Origin: Cordylochernes scorpioides
Taxonomy: Eukaryota > Arthropoda > Arachnida > Pseudoscorpiones > Chernetidae
Assembly (NCBI GenBank): GCA_030710605.1
Contig: CP092872.1
Span: 94,644,922 to 94,708,921 of the forward strand
DNA: 64,000 nt
Direction of reading: 5' to 3'
The position numbers and the translations under genes were made by a program. The notes under the pieces are model-generated. The model was not told where the DNA came from, made no database searches, and saw only the letters and a list, made by a program, of their open reading frames with translations. Below are positions 49,468-59,395 of this stretch, one piece after another (position 1 is the stretch's first letter; each line of letters starts with the position of its first letter).

Positions 49468-49700
49468 TAGGCATATCCTGTTCGCGTCACATGAGCTTTA
49501 TAGATGGCAGAGCGCCATCTAGTGGAACAGAAATCAACTAAACGTTAATTTAACCTCTTCCCTGATATCTGGCCAACCCAATTTCTTAAAAAATCAAGAA
49601 AAGACAACCACGAACGCGTTTCGGGCTGTTGGGCCTCGTCAGCGTGGTGCACGCTGTAACTCTACGACCAAAATTCTTTTGGTACCAGAGGCTTCTTGAG
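49468..49700 (-). mobile_element. Penelope-type short element
   Basis: GGCATATCCTGTTCGCG, TAGATGGCAGAGCGCCATCTAGTGG, AACTAAACGTTAATTTAACC, ATTTCTTAAAAAATCAAG, then the ribozyme. Module order is as in 13912-14130. Confidence 0.6.
49604..49653 (-). ncRNA. Hammerhead ribozyme, near-intact
   Basis: Minus strand: ACCACG-CUGACGA-GGCC-CAACA-GCCC-GAAA-CGCGUU-CGUGGU. Stem I pairs perfectly (ACCACG/CGUGGU) and ACGCGU is palindromic. One stem II base is changed (GGGC to GGCC), giving a mismatch. The predicted cleavage base is U. Confidence 0.7.
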
Positions 49701-49746
49701 AACTAATTTAAAAAAAGGGTATTTAAGGCCAAACTTTCGTAACATA

Positions 49747-49850
49747 TATATTTGCTCATCAGTGGTGAACTCTCTCAGCGGTTTCGCCAGTTTGATTTAC
49801 CACTGATGAGCCCCAAGTCCTCTCAATATATATTTGCAATTATTTAGTTA
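49747..49850 (-). mobile_element. K-family partial foldback
   Basis: The minus strand has CTGGC-GAAA-CCGCT, GAGAGAG, ACCA-CUGAUGAGC; the plus strand starts ACCACTGATGAGCCCC. There is no AGCGG strand. Confidence 0.5.
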
Positions 49851-49859
49851 TTTGAATGT

Positions 49860-50165
49860 AATTCTACTGTCCTATAAGCTTATATCCATAGTTTTCTTGA
49901 AAACCATTTCTGAGATTCCATCCTTCAGTGCTGCGTATATAATCAGAATCATCCAATACAGTATTAGAACTCTGAGAAGCGGTCTGGTGGATTAAATTGG
50001 CGAAACCGCTGGGAGGGTTCACCACTGATGAGCCAAGCCTTCCCAATACATATTTTTTCATCGCAGTGAGGACAGTAGAAGTTTGTATTATGTATAAAAG
50101 AAACATTCGTGCTTTTAAATTCTTTCATTTTATATGTATAGATGGCGCGTTATTACTTTGTGTTA
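49860..50165 (+). mobile_element. K-family element, reference copy
   Basis: It starts TTCTACTGTCCTATAAGCTTATATCC and its 3' part is GCAGTGAGGACAGTAGAAG, then AACATTCGTGC and ATAGATGGCGCGTTATTAC. Similar 5' modules (ATTCCATCCTTCAGTG, ATCCAATACAGTATTAGA) occur at 39085 and 55720-55500. It encodes no protein. Confidence 0.65.
49978..50044 (+). ncRNA. Candidate kissing-loop hammerhead ribozyme
   Basis: Strand order: AGCGG 49978-49982, U, C49984 (predicted cut after it), UGGU 49985-49988, linker of 8 nt, UUGGC 49997-50001, GAAA 50002-50005, CCGCU 50006-50010, GGGAGGG 50011-50017, UUC, ACCA 50021-50024, CUGAUGA 50025-50031, GCCAA 50032-50036, G, CCUUCCC 50038-50044. Helix III (AGCGG/CCGCU) and helix IV (GGGAGGG/CCUUCCC) make two hairpins. 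Helices I (UGGU/ACCA) and II (UUGGC/GCCAA) join their loops. All conserved hammerhead bases, including the G10.1-C11.1 and C15.2-G16.2 pairs, are present. Confidence 0.55.
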
Positions 50166-51015
50166 ATTATTTAGTCTTTGTGTAGAAATTTGTCTTTAAA
50201 AAAATATAATTAAAAAATAATCTAAGGCTATATGATTATAACTTCATATTTTCACATATAGATGACGCTGAATATTATTTTCAAATGGGATTATTTATTA
50301 TATATCTACACAACAATTTTATATCAAATATTTAAAATATTAATAAATTTCTCATTAAGTAATGAACTTATTTATATTTTCCCTATGTACATATTAAACA
50401 TTTACGTAAAAAAAAGTCATAAGTATTGTGTAATAAAGTCAATAAAAACTGTTAAAGAAAGGGTTAAAAAAATTGTCGATACACATTCTAAATCTTCTTA
50501 TCGAAAAAGGATAAAAAAAAGAGAGAAAGGTAAATCTTCAAATAGATAAAAACAAAAAACTCAGTATTTGATAAAATTACATTTAAAAAAAAAGATAGCA
50601 AACTATCTGGTCACCCTGTTTACTCTGTGAAAACAAAATAAAACGGTTAATTAAAGGGGTGATGAAATCGCCATAAAATTTTAAAATTTTCAATAAAATG
50701 GTCAAATTTATTAGTTTTCTCCATCTTCGATAAAAGCGATCAATTTTTTATGTCGATTTTATTACCTATAACTCGGATGGAACTGCCTTGAGCTTTTCCG
50801 GATGAGAAAAAAAAGGTATAATTTCCTATTTTAGCGGCAGGGGGGAGCTTATTTCTCAAGGAGGGATTTACAACTCTGAGACATGGCGTGGAAAATCAAT
50901 GAAAATCTTTTATGGTGGTCTTCTGATAGTTAGACAAGTATCTGTGTTGAGAGGAATTTGTCTTTTGATCAAAATTGCTTCTAATTTTTCAAAGCTACTT
51001 TTTTTAAAGTACATA
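50166..51015. other. Intergenic, no gene recognised
   Basis: AT-rich. A 95-codon open frame at 50262-50549 is low-complexity and has no domain. Confidence 0.35.
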
Positions 51016-51019
51016 TATC

Positions 51020-51965
51020 TACATAGTGTGATCAATAATTTACAGGAATGCTAAATATTTAAAGAAATACAAAAGTATAATAAAGTTTTATTTAAAATTT
51101 CTCAAAATAATGACAGTCACTATCTATACACTTGTTCCATCTTTTTTTTTTCCGGATATCAAAACACCTCTGAAAATCCTCATCTTTCAGGCTTTTCAAA
51201 ATATTCTTCGAATTCTCCTTCATTTCAGGTATTGAGTCAAATCGAGGTCCTTTTAAGACTCTTTTAATTTTAGGGTAAAGGAAAAAGTCGTTGAGAGCAA
51301 GGTCAGGAGAATAGGGTGGCTGGGGGAGTAAAGCAATTCCGAGTTTAGCCAAATAGAGTTGTACAGTGACTGCTGTATGTGGCCGTGCGTTGTCATGACG
51401 CAAGAGACAATTTTTCTGATGCCATTTTTCGGGTCTTTTCTGACGCATAGGCTCTCTTAAACGTCGCAATACATCAAGATAGTAATGTTGATTAATGGTC
51501 TGACACTCGGGCACGAATTCATAGTGTACCAATCCCTTTACATCAAATAAAGTGATAAGAAGACACTTAAGCTTCGATTTGAACATCCTTGCTTTCTCTT
51601 GCTTATTCGACAAGCTTTTAATCGTGCAAACCATTCAAATGTCCTCGATTGTGATCGGGCATCTTCTTTAAAAGCCTGCTTCAAGATTTTAAATGATTCG
51701 GAAGCTGTTTTCCCTAATTTAAAGCAAAACCCTATGCAGACTCGCTGTTTTTCAATACAGTCCATACTGAAATTTAAAAATGTTCTGATATACTCGAGCT
51801 TATAAATTCGATAAAACGTGAGCGCGTGCGTCTATGTGATATATTTTTATTTCTACGTGTTGATAAATGTTTTATCTATAAGGTCTCCTTATAAAATTAT
51901 TTCATTATTTTGAATATTTTACGTGATCCAGTCTCATTCCTGGAAATTATTGATCACACGTTGTA
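51020..51965 (-). mobile_element. Mariner-type transposon with both terminal repeats
   Basis: The left end TACATAGTGTGATCAATAATTTACAGG and the right end, complement TACAACGTGTGATCAATAATTTCCAGG, are inverted repeats at TA sites. The element is about 945 bp, shorter than a full mariner, because the middle of the gene is deleted. Confidence 0.8.
51092..51765 (-). pseudogene. Mariner transposase, internally deleted and frameshifted
   Basis: The N-terminal helix-turn-helix part (51765 to about 51620) reads EKQRVCIGFCFKLGKTASES and FEWFARLK. It then breaks into another frame that resumes near LFDVKGLVHYEFVP, the first catalytic Asp region. The second Asp is in LLRHDNARPHTA and the third in PDLALNDFFLYPKIK, with 34 residues between them, the D,D34D mariner signature. 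The C terminus runs to a stop at 51092. The DNA-binding to linker region is missing, so it is inactive. Confidence 0.8.
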
Positions 51966-52045
51966 TAAGCTATTGTCATGGATATTAAATTAGAATAATG
52001 CAACAGTTTTTGGAGATGAGTTTCGTTTCAATTTATTCGGGCGTT

Positions 52046-52086
52046 CTCAAGCTTTCGGTGCATATTTTCGCCCTTCTTCAGGAATA
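52046..52086 (-). ncRNA. Hammerhead-like motif, AGCUU type, with consensus CUGANGA
   Basis: Minus strand: UUC-CUGAAGA (52081-52075), stem II GGGC..GCACC imperfect, GAAA (52056-52053), palindromic AGCU, U52049 as cleavage base, then GAG pairing with UUC. The core bases fit CUGANGA and GAAA. Confidence 0.5.
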
Positions 52087-52169
52087 TAAAAACAAATAAT
52101 AATAATCGCCGTTAGATACTAATTAAATTTAGTTATAAATTCAATTGCCATCTATCGATAAAATATGTA

Positions 52170-52850
52170 ACAAATAAATGTACTGGCAATATGTTTCTTT
52201 TCAATAATATCATCAAATATTATCTCTACAGACCTTACTGTAATGATATAAGTTATTAAATGAGAGGGTTTGGCTCATTAGTGGTGAATCATTCAATAAC
52301 TTCTATCATTGCATTAAGGTATGTAGAGGTACATCCAATTATTTGTTTAGGCAGATACGATAAGTTAACCCCCACACTGATAAAACGGTGTTTACCTTAC
52401 AACCCTGAACACTCGGATTTTCCTGGAAAATCTCTTGAAGATTTCTTGAAAAAGCCATGGTCCACTTGTGCTATGTGAGCAGAAGAACTTAAATTGACTT
52501 GTTCCATATGTAAATACCTGTTTTCTTTCCTCTTTTCGCTCTCCACTTCTCCCATCCATATCTCCAAAAAATTTTAATTTTATTTATTTATTTTTTAAAA
52601 TTCTTCTTATTTCTTTATTCTTTCTTATAATCTGTATATATTTACCATATGTATATATTCTTTCACCATTTTTATTTCCCACTTTCTCCGTTTTGTAACC
52701 CCAAGGAGAATCCTCTGTAAGACCTGTGTGTCTTAATAAAGGCTTTTGTGTGTGTGTGGTATGTAGAGGTAATAATTGGTGTTATTATTGAAAAGAAACA
52801 CATTGCCAGCAAATTTATTTGTTACAAATTTTATCTAATTGGATTGTTGA
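52170..52850. mobile_element. K-family relic split by a LINE insertion
   Basis: AAATGTACTGGCAATATG, TATCATCAAATATTATCTCTACAGACCTTACTG, GAGAGGGTTTGGCTCATTAGTGG on the left, and GAGGTAATAATTGG..GAAAAGAAACACATTGCC on the right, match 4440-4500 and 13430-13560. The ribozyme core has decayed. Confidence 0.5.
52331..52757 (+). mobile_element. Non-LTR retrotransposon 3' end with 13-bp target duplication
   Basis: GGTATGTAGAGGT occurs at 52318-52330 and 52758-52770. The insert begins with the end of a coding frame (RYDKLTPTLIKRCLPYNPEH to a stop at 52478), followed by a 3' UTR identical in type to 17858-18105 and a TG-rich tail after AATAAAGGC. It is strongly 5'-truncated. Confidence 0.7.
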
Positions 52851-53224
52851 GTGGAGATAAGAAAGAAGGAGAATAATTGAGATACGGTAATTTTGTGAAA
52901 GGAATTTGTTGTGTTCTCTACCTAACAAAAATAGCACTTGACGAACACTAAGGTATTAGCCATTTATTTCTATAAAAAAGATACTTTTTCACTCTCCTCT
53001 TACACTCTATATACATCCAATCATTTTTACATATTTTATTTTCTATCAGAAAATTAATACATATTTACATATATGCTGCATTTTTTTTCTTTAATAATAA
53101 AATTTGCATATGGAATCATTACAGAATTAAAATTACGAAAGATTTATTTTTTCACAATAAAAATATTTCTTATAGAAGCGTGTTCAAGATTTATACAATA
53201 TAATATGTTTGGAAAAAGAGACAT
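52851..53224. other. No gene recognised
   Basis: It has a short GAGTGGAGATAAGAAAGAAGGAG (52854-52876), like the SINE-C tail. The rest is AT-rich. Confidence 0.35.
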
Positions 53225-53243
53225 CAGCCAATGATTTATTTAA

Positions 53244-53286
53244 CTCCCAACGTTTCAATGATTCGCTGCCACTCTCCTCAGGGGTA
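53244..53286 (-). ncRNA. Hammerhead-like motif, ACGUU type
   Basis: Minus strand: ACCC-CUGAGGA (53281-53275), stem II AGUG..CAUU with one G-U pair, GAAA (53256-53253), palindromic ACGU, U53249 as cleavage base, then GGG pairing with CCC. CUGAGGA fits CUGANGA. Confidence 0.5.
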
Positions 53287-53312
53287 TTATTATTTTGAAT
53301 CCTATTTTCTAC

Positions 53313-53773
53313 TCTATATACAGTTACACGAGCGTCATTCCTCATTTCCTAATCAATCAGTCAGTTTTCATCTCTGTCACCGTTTGCTTTTTTTTTTTTT
53401 TTTTGGAATGGCGCCCTCCTATTGGTTGGCTACGGTCAGGCCACCTTTGCCCCCCCCCCCCCCCCCCCCATCATGCCCCCCCCCCCCCCCCCCACTCGCT
53501 ATTTCGTCTTTGTAACTATTGTGTTGGAGCGGGTCGCTCCTTAAATAAATGCATATATTAGATAATAACCAAATGGAATCCTCTCTTTCTTTTTCCCAGT
53601 AAGAGACGCCTACGGAAGCCAACAGTACATAGACAGATAAAGCACATAGGCTATAGTTATTAACTAACATATGCAATTATTTAAGGCGCCAATTTATAAT
53701 TGTAACAAATAGTATTTGAATCAATACATTCAATCGGGTAAAACACGGGCGTTGCCCGGGTCATTCGGCTAGT
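53313..53773 (+). mobile_element. Non-autonomous Helentron-like element, copy 1
   Basis: It starts TCTATATACAGTTACACG and ends with the hairpin ACGGGCGTTGCCCGGGT, CATTCGG and CTAGT. Inside are two C runs (53453-53470, 53476-53493) and TTGTGTTGGAGCGGGTCGC. The copy at 55066-55494 is highly similar. Confidence 0.6.
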
Positions 53774-53884
53774 ACTTATATATGTACAAAATTTCCTAAA
53801 TACATGAGGATGCATTACATGTATTTTATACAATTGTGTAAGTATATAAGTTGAAAATAGGAATTAAACTAAATCATACCACTG

Positions 53885-54080
53885 ATCCTCCTCTACATCC
53901 CGGCTCTCCTGGCCTTACCCGGCGATGATCCCCTGGCCACCCATCCCCAGGTTCCTGTACAATGTATATAGTGGTTTGTATATATTCCGCTTTATGTGTC
54001 CATCGGGGCTCAAAAATCATCCATTCTGGTTAGCAGCCTGTAAATAAAGATATGTCCAAACTAAATCATTCCCCTGAAGT
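53885..54080 (+). mobile_element. Possible non-LTR 3' end
   Basis: A GC-rich piece (CCCGGCTCTCCTGGCCTTACCC) passes into TAGCAGCCTGTAAATAAAG, in the style of LINE ends. No domain remains. Confidence 0.3.
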
Positions 54081-54480
54081 CACTAAAACTTCGGGAATTA
54101 AATAATTGATTGATGTAGCTATCTCTTTTTCCAAACATCTTTTTCACCTCTGAGATCCCTGTACAATACTAGCTTCTCACACTGTTATAATATGTTTTAC
54201 ACGATTACATTAAATTTGTAAGCTTAGAATAAATGGAAGAACTCCCCACCTTCCATGTAATTTTGTGTAATTATATATTACTAACGGCGTCACCGTGGTT
54301 CTACCCAGTTGAATACTTGCCAAAAGTGTGTTAACAAATGTTATTTTATTATACAAGTAGTATAGTACAAGTATTACTTGTAATTGGATTCTTATTTTTT
54401 TTAATTATTATTATCCCTAGTACACACACGGCCATGATAATCATTACTCTTTACCCTAAAGTATCTTTTATCATTTCGGA
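54081..54480. other. No gene recognised
   Basis: AT-rich. TATTATCCCTAGTACACAC..GCCATGATAATCAT (54408-54445) resembles the SINE-A 3' end on the minus strand. Confidence 0.3.
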
Positions 54481-54488
54481 GAGAAAAG

Positions 54489-54640
54489 ACAATTTGACAA
54501 TTAAAATAATTTTATTGACATCTTGTCAATACATGCAAAGTGCACAGTCTGTACTGTTAAAAAAAAGACAATATGCATTATATATACTATGTACAATGAA
54601 TATGGCACCTCTGCCAGCGCTGCAGAGTTTCGGAGGGAAA
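54489..54640 (-). mobile_element. Non-LTR retrotransposon 3' end
   Basis: The minus strand has CTCTGCAGCGCTGGCAGAGG, GTGCCATATTCATTGTACAT, GTACAGACTGTGCACTTTG and TTGACAAGATGTCAATAAAAT, the same family as 42571-42806 and the end of 35726-37470. Confidence 0.65.
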
Positions 54641-55020
54641 AGAAGAAACGTAATTTTTTTTAATTAAAACAAAGCTCCTTTATTTTTTACCAGAAGGAAC
54701 TTTTAATATGGAAGGGATCAGCTATAAGTATAAACTGTACAGGCATAGCTGTACATAATGTGACCATAAAAGCATATTTCCATAGAACTTTCACCTAACG
54801 ATGTCCTAAACTTAACATAATATTGCCTTAACACTAACCTGACTATGCAAATAAAAAAAGTTGCCATATATACAGATATGCAACTTAAAATATATATACA
54901 TCAATAGTCAATATATAAATAGACAAGGGATTAATATTCTTCACAGAAATATTCTCGATTTGTGTCCTACTGTCAACTGTAATAGCCATAAAAATTTATT
55001 TGAACCTTAGAGTCAATATA
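54641..55020. other. No gene recognised
   Basis: AT-rich, nothing supported. Confidence 0.35.
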
Positions 55021-55065
55021 AAATGAAAGGATTTAAAAGCACGAATGTTTATTTTAAACAAGTAT

Positions 55066-55494
55066 TCTATATACAGTTACGAGCGTCATTCCTCATCTCC
55101 TAATCAACAATCAGTCATCAGTTTTCATCTCTGTCACCGTTTGCTTTTTTTTTTGGAATGGCGCCCTCCTATTGGTTGGCTACGGTCACGCCACCTTTGC
55201 CCCCCCCCCCCCCCACTCGCCTTTTCGTTTATGTAATTATTGTGTTGGAGCGGGTCGCTCCTTAAATAAATGCATATATTAGTTAATAACCAAATGGAAT
55301 CCTCTCTTTCTTTTTCCCAGTAAGAGACGCCTACGGGAGCCAACAGTACATAGACAGATAAAACACATAGGCTATAGTTATTAACTAACATATGCATTTA
55401 TATAAGGCGCCAATTTATAATTGTAACAAATAGTATTTAAATCAAAACATTCAATCGGGTAAAACACGGGCGTTGCCCGGGTCATTCGGCTAGT
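55066..55494 (+). mobile_element. Non-autonomous Helentron-like element, copy 2
   Basis: Same ends and interior as 53313-53773. It interrupts a K-family element: ACGAATGTTTATTTTAAACA lies before it and TTTTACATATAAAACAAACTTTTACTG after it. Confidence 0.65.
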
Positions 55495-55722
55495 TTTACA
55501 TATAAAACAAACTTTTACTGTCCTTACTGCAATGAATAAATATTTGGAGTGCTTGGCTTATCAGTGGTGAACTCTCCCAGCGTTTTCGCCAATTCAATCT
55601 ACCAGACTGCTTCTTTAGAGCTCTAATACTGTATTGGATCCTTCTGCTTATATATGCTACACTGAAGATTGGAATCTTAGAAATGGTATTTAGGCAAACT
55701 ATAAACATAAGCTTTTAGGACA
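55495..55722 (-). mobile_element. K-family element with a decayed core
   Basis: Minus strand: AGCAGUC-UGGU, UUGGC-GAAA-ACGCU, GGGAGAG, ACCA-CUGAUAA-GCCAA. Helix III is broken and G8 of the core is A, so it should be inactive. The 5' modules ATTCCAATCTTCAGTG and ATCCAATACAGTATTAGAGC are intact. Confidence 0.6.
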
Positions 55723-55901
55723 GTAGAACCTCTATGAAAGGACACTCACGCTTGAGCACACCTCTCTACAAAGGACAGTTTTCATTTGCAAAATTACTAT
55801 TTTTACTATTTAGCAACTCCCCGGTAAGAAGACACCTCTTCCTAGAGGACACTTTGGCTTTGTTATTATGTGTTGTCCTTTACAGGGAGGTAGTTCTACT
55901 G
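55721..55901. mobile_element. Pogo/Tigger-like MITE
   Basis: Inverted ends CAGTAGAACCTCTATGAAAGG and its complement-like CTTTACAGGGAGGTAGTTCTACTG. Its first bases coincide with the outer end of the K-family element (AGGACAGTAGAA). Confidence 0.6.
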
Positions 55902-56916
55902 TGGTGGATAATATAATAGCGTATAATATTTTACTATGGACATAAGCTATAAATGTTTAAATATATCATTGAAAAAAACCTTTTTACATTAAACTTTTCA
56001 ACAAAAAAAAAAATCTCTATTCTTGTGTGAAGTACATATTCTCCCTATAACGTGAAATACAATTGAAGTCAATGTAATTTGAAATGGAAAATTTTCCCAT
56101 TTACCACTTCTCAATAATTCAACCATGACGTACACTTTTAAGATTCAGCCTATTTTAAATTTTTCCAATTTGAAAAAAAAAATTCTCTTTTCCTTTCCTT
56201 TTTTGTTTTGTTCAAAATTAAAACAGAGGAACATTCAATTAAATAATCCTCCCCCAGTCAAATGTGTTGTATAAATTCCATTCTATGAAAATAAAGTTAT
56301 TTAGAAAAGACGGAAATGTACGAGAAAAATAAGAATTTTTACATTTATTTCTGTGACAGGAAGCCATTTCTGTGAATAACTAAAATGTAATAATTTTAAC
56401 TCTGTGATTTTTTCTTTATTTTCTTTCCCCCTTTCTCTATTATATCTCACTTCCTCCTTTTCATCCTTTTTGACAATAAACTGTGTTGAAAATTGAATTT
56501 TCACTCTGTGAATTGTAATAAGAAAATTTTGCTTACTACTATTAAAATAATAGGTTTCTTGCGCGCGCGCGCGTAAATAGTTTATTGTTCGTCTGCTACA
56601 TATTTACATAACTAATGCTAGCGAGTATCCGGCGGCTTCTCCCGGTTGTAATCTTATTCGAATTTTGCCTAACAACGGTTATCAGCAGTATAAAATTCAT
56701 TAATATACCATTGTCATCATTTTTTTATTTTATAAAATATGCAAATAAGTTAGTTATTAGTTTAATTTGTGTTAAGGCTTTGAATACACTATATTTTTTA
56801 ACTGAATCTTCATCAATACATATATTTGTTTTTTTAAAAAATCGATTAAATTTTATTAATAGTTTTAATATAAAAGAGTGAAAGTGGCCTTTGAATCTCC
56901 CTCCCTTGTATATATG
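55902..56916. other. Intergenic, no gene recognised
   Basis: AT-rich, with a GC dinucleotide run (CGCGCGCGCGCG) at about 56561-56573. The 88-codon frame at 56615-56881 is hydrophobic low-complexity without a domain. Confidence 0.35.
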
Positions 56917-57127
56917 CATACCCATGGACAAAAATTAAGGAAGTGGAATGTCTTTGATGTTGCTGGTCGTCTGCTTTTTTTTTTTTTTTTTTTAAGGAGA
57001 CAGAGACAATTTTGTTCACACTTGGCTATTTCGCGTGTCTTCAATAAAGGTCATTGTAATATCTTCCAGAGTTATTGTCTGAATCCCGATATACATGTTA
57101 AAAGGTACAACTTCCTTAATGAATGTA
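56917..57127. mobile_element. CAT-family MITE
   Basis: CCCATGGACAAAAATTAAGGAAGTGG at one end, ATACATGTTAAAAGGTACAACTTCCTTAA at the other, with TTCAATAAAGGTCATTG inside. Confidence 0.6.
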
Positions 57128-58413
57128 TATAAATATGACCTGGCTTCGCCCGCGTTCTGCTTGAATGAATATTTCGCCTATTAAACATGATACAACATAT
57201 CATCATCATAATAATAATTAATCTCTAATTAAAAAAAAGTAAGTAAATAAGTCCAGTATTTGGCTAATTGGATTTATATTTTGGTTGAAAATATGACAAA
57301 GTCTTCTTCCACAGATGCATCCCTATATCCTGTTTAAAAAAGGTTGATGAATTTTACAAATTGAATTCTATATCGTATCAGAAATCTACTCACAAAGGTC
57401 AAATATTATGGGAATGTATGCATAATATAAACGGAATATGCAAATATTCAGTCTGATTTGCATACTCAGGGATCAAGCCTAGGACAATGCCTTCTTTTAA
57501 ATACCTACTCAGCCTAACGAACGTTAAAAAAGAAACACAATGGAGAGAGAGCTTTATTATAAAGAAAATCCTTTTTAAAAAAATTCAAATTAGTGGGATT
57601 ATTATTAACTTACATTAATAGAGAAGAAAATTAGAGTTAAATATTTAATTAAAAAGCGTCCAATTTAGTCTATAAAGAAAAGGGTTCTTTAAAAATATCT
57701 TAGGGAGAAAGAGGATTGTTAGAACAATTTATAAGAAACGTTAGTAGAGAAAGAAGGATATGTCCATTAGCTGCAATTGTACAGATAGACAAAGGCTTGG
57801 TGGTATCGTCTGAAACTTTAAGCGCCATTTTGGTATTCTACTTCTGTTTCTATCGTCTGTTTAACATCGCCGTAATATTGATGCATGATAATTGAAGCTA
57901 TTTTAGCGATTTTTTTTACATTATATTTAATAACTAAACTACTTTATCTACTGTCCGTACTCCGATAAAAAAAAAATGGGGAGCATTTTAATTGTGAATG
58001 AAAATAATTAATACAGAAATAGAGGTTAAATTCTTATATATTATCACAGTTTCAAATTAGAATTTTATTAATCAATTGTTACACTTTGAGAGTGATGTTT
58101 TCCCTCAAAACTAAACTATAGAAAGTGAAAAATCAGTTATACAATTTACATACCTTCCTTATATAACATTAAACATAAAAGTATTTACATATTTACTAAT
58201 ATAAACATTTGCTTTACATTTTCTATAAAAAAATTTCGTGACAATATAGATGGGGTACTAATACCTTGAAATTTATTATATAAATAACTGGTATTTGTGT
58301 GAATTGTTTGTTGAAGAGCTTCGCTCGATGCAAATTTGTTTGTATGTATTTCTACTCTGTGTCATTTGGAAATAAAATTCATCCACGTGGATCAAATTCA
58401 ATATTTCGATATA
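57128..58413. other. Intergenic, no gene recognised
   Basis: AT-rich. ACCTGGCTTCGCCCGCGTTCT at 57139-57159 resembles a GC-rich Helitron-type terminus but has no CTAG after it. No exon is seen. Confidence 0.35.
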
Positions 58414-58634
58414 CACTAATAGACAAAACTTAAGGAAGTGTCATATTTTGATGTCGCCGGTCGTCTGTTTTTTTTTAATTTGGTTTTTGAAGGAGACAGA
58501 GATAATTTTGTTCTAACTTGGTAATCTCGTATATCTTCAATAAAGGTCATTGTATTATATATCAGAGTTATTGTCTTAATCCCGATATACATGGTAAAAT
58601 GTACAACTTTCTTAAGTTTTGTCCATGAGTGTAC
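58414..58634. mobile_element. CAT-family MITE
   Basis: ACACTAATAGACAAAACTTAAGG and TTCTTAAGTTTTGTCCATGAGTGT are the inverted ends. CCGATATACATGG and TTCAATAAAGGTC lie inside. Confidence 0.65.
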
Positions 58635-58889
58635 TCAGATATTTAAAAACAAATTTATCGGTAAATGATAAAGAAAACTCAAAGTTGAGGTAAAAGTAAA
58701 ACATTATAAAATTTGCTTTCTTTAGGGCGTATTTGCTTGAAATAATAAACTACACTCATACGTTTTATACTGGGGTGATAACATAAAATGCATTATTTCA
58801 CTTTTTAAAATACATTTTAAAAGAGAGAGGAGCCACTTTTTGATACATGAATATCATCCTCCCGTAACTTTATGTTGTGTTATATATAT

Positions 58890-59060
58890 ATATTAAATAG
58901 AGCAATCCATAAATATATCTTTACTCAAAAAGGCATATATTGGCCTATAAGGTAAAATAAATTATATTTTGATCCAATCCATGATTTTTAATTTAAAAAT
59001 ATTGTAAATAGAGCAATCCATAAATATATCTTTAAATAATAATATTTTGATTCAATATAT
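58890..59060. mobile_element. Decayed foldback fragments
   Basis: TAGAGCAATCCATAAATATATCTTTA occurs twice (58907 and 59008) with AAGGCATATATTGG and its inverse between them, as at 29868-29912 and 39425-39620. Confidence 0.4.
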
Positions 59061-59395
59061 GCCTTTTTATTTTAAACATATATATATTAAAAATTAAAAA
59101 AAAGGCATATCCTGACCAGGAGCACATGTGCTTTTTAGATGGCAAAGCGCCATATATATTGTAGTGTAGTTTATTTATAATTTACATAATTTTGAGTTTT
59201 ATTTTTTAATATAGAATTACATAGTTTGTGGCTCGAAATGTGTATTTGTTATATAAATGTTACAATTTTAGACCGTTGTTACCGAGAATAAAGTTGGTTT
59301 GTGTGTAGTATCTCTCTTCGCATCTATGTTCCAACGCGACAAATATATATATATTGTAACCTCACGATGATTCTCACGACGTAGGAACTGTTTTA

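Noticed and set aside
50262..50549. 95-codon plus-strand frame
   Set aside because: Low-complexity Lys/Ile-rich translation of AT-rich DNA without domain or GC shift.
53453..53493. Poly-C/poly-G tracts as a G-quadruplex regulatory element
   Set aside because: They are internal homopolymer expansions in a Helentron-like copy and are shorter in the sister copy, so no evidence of function.
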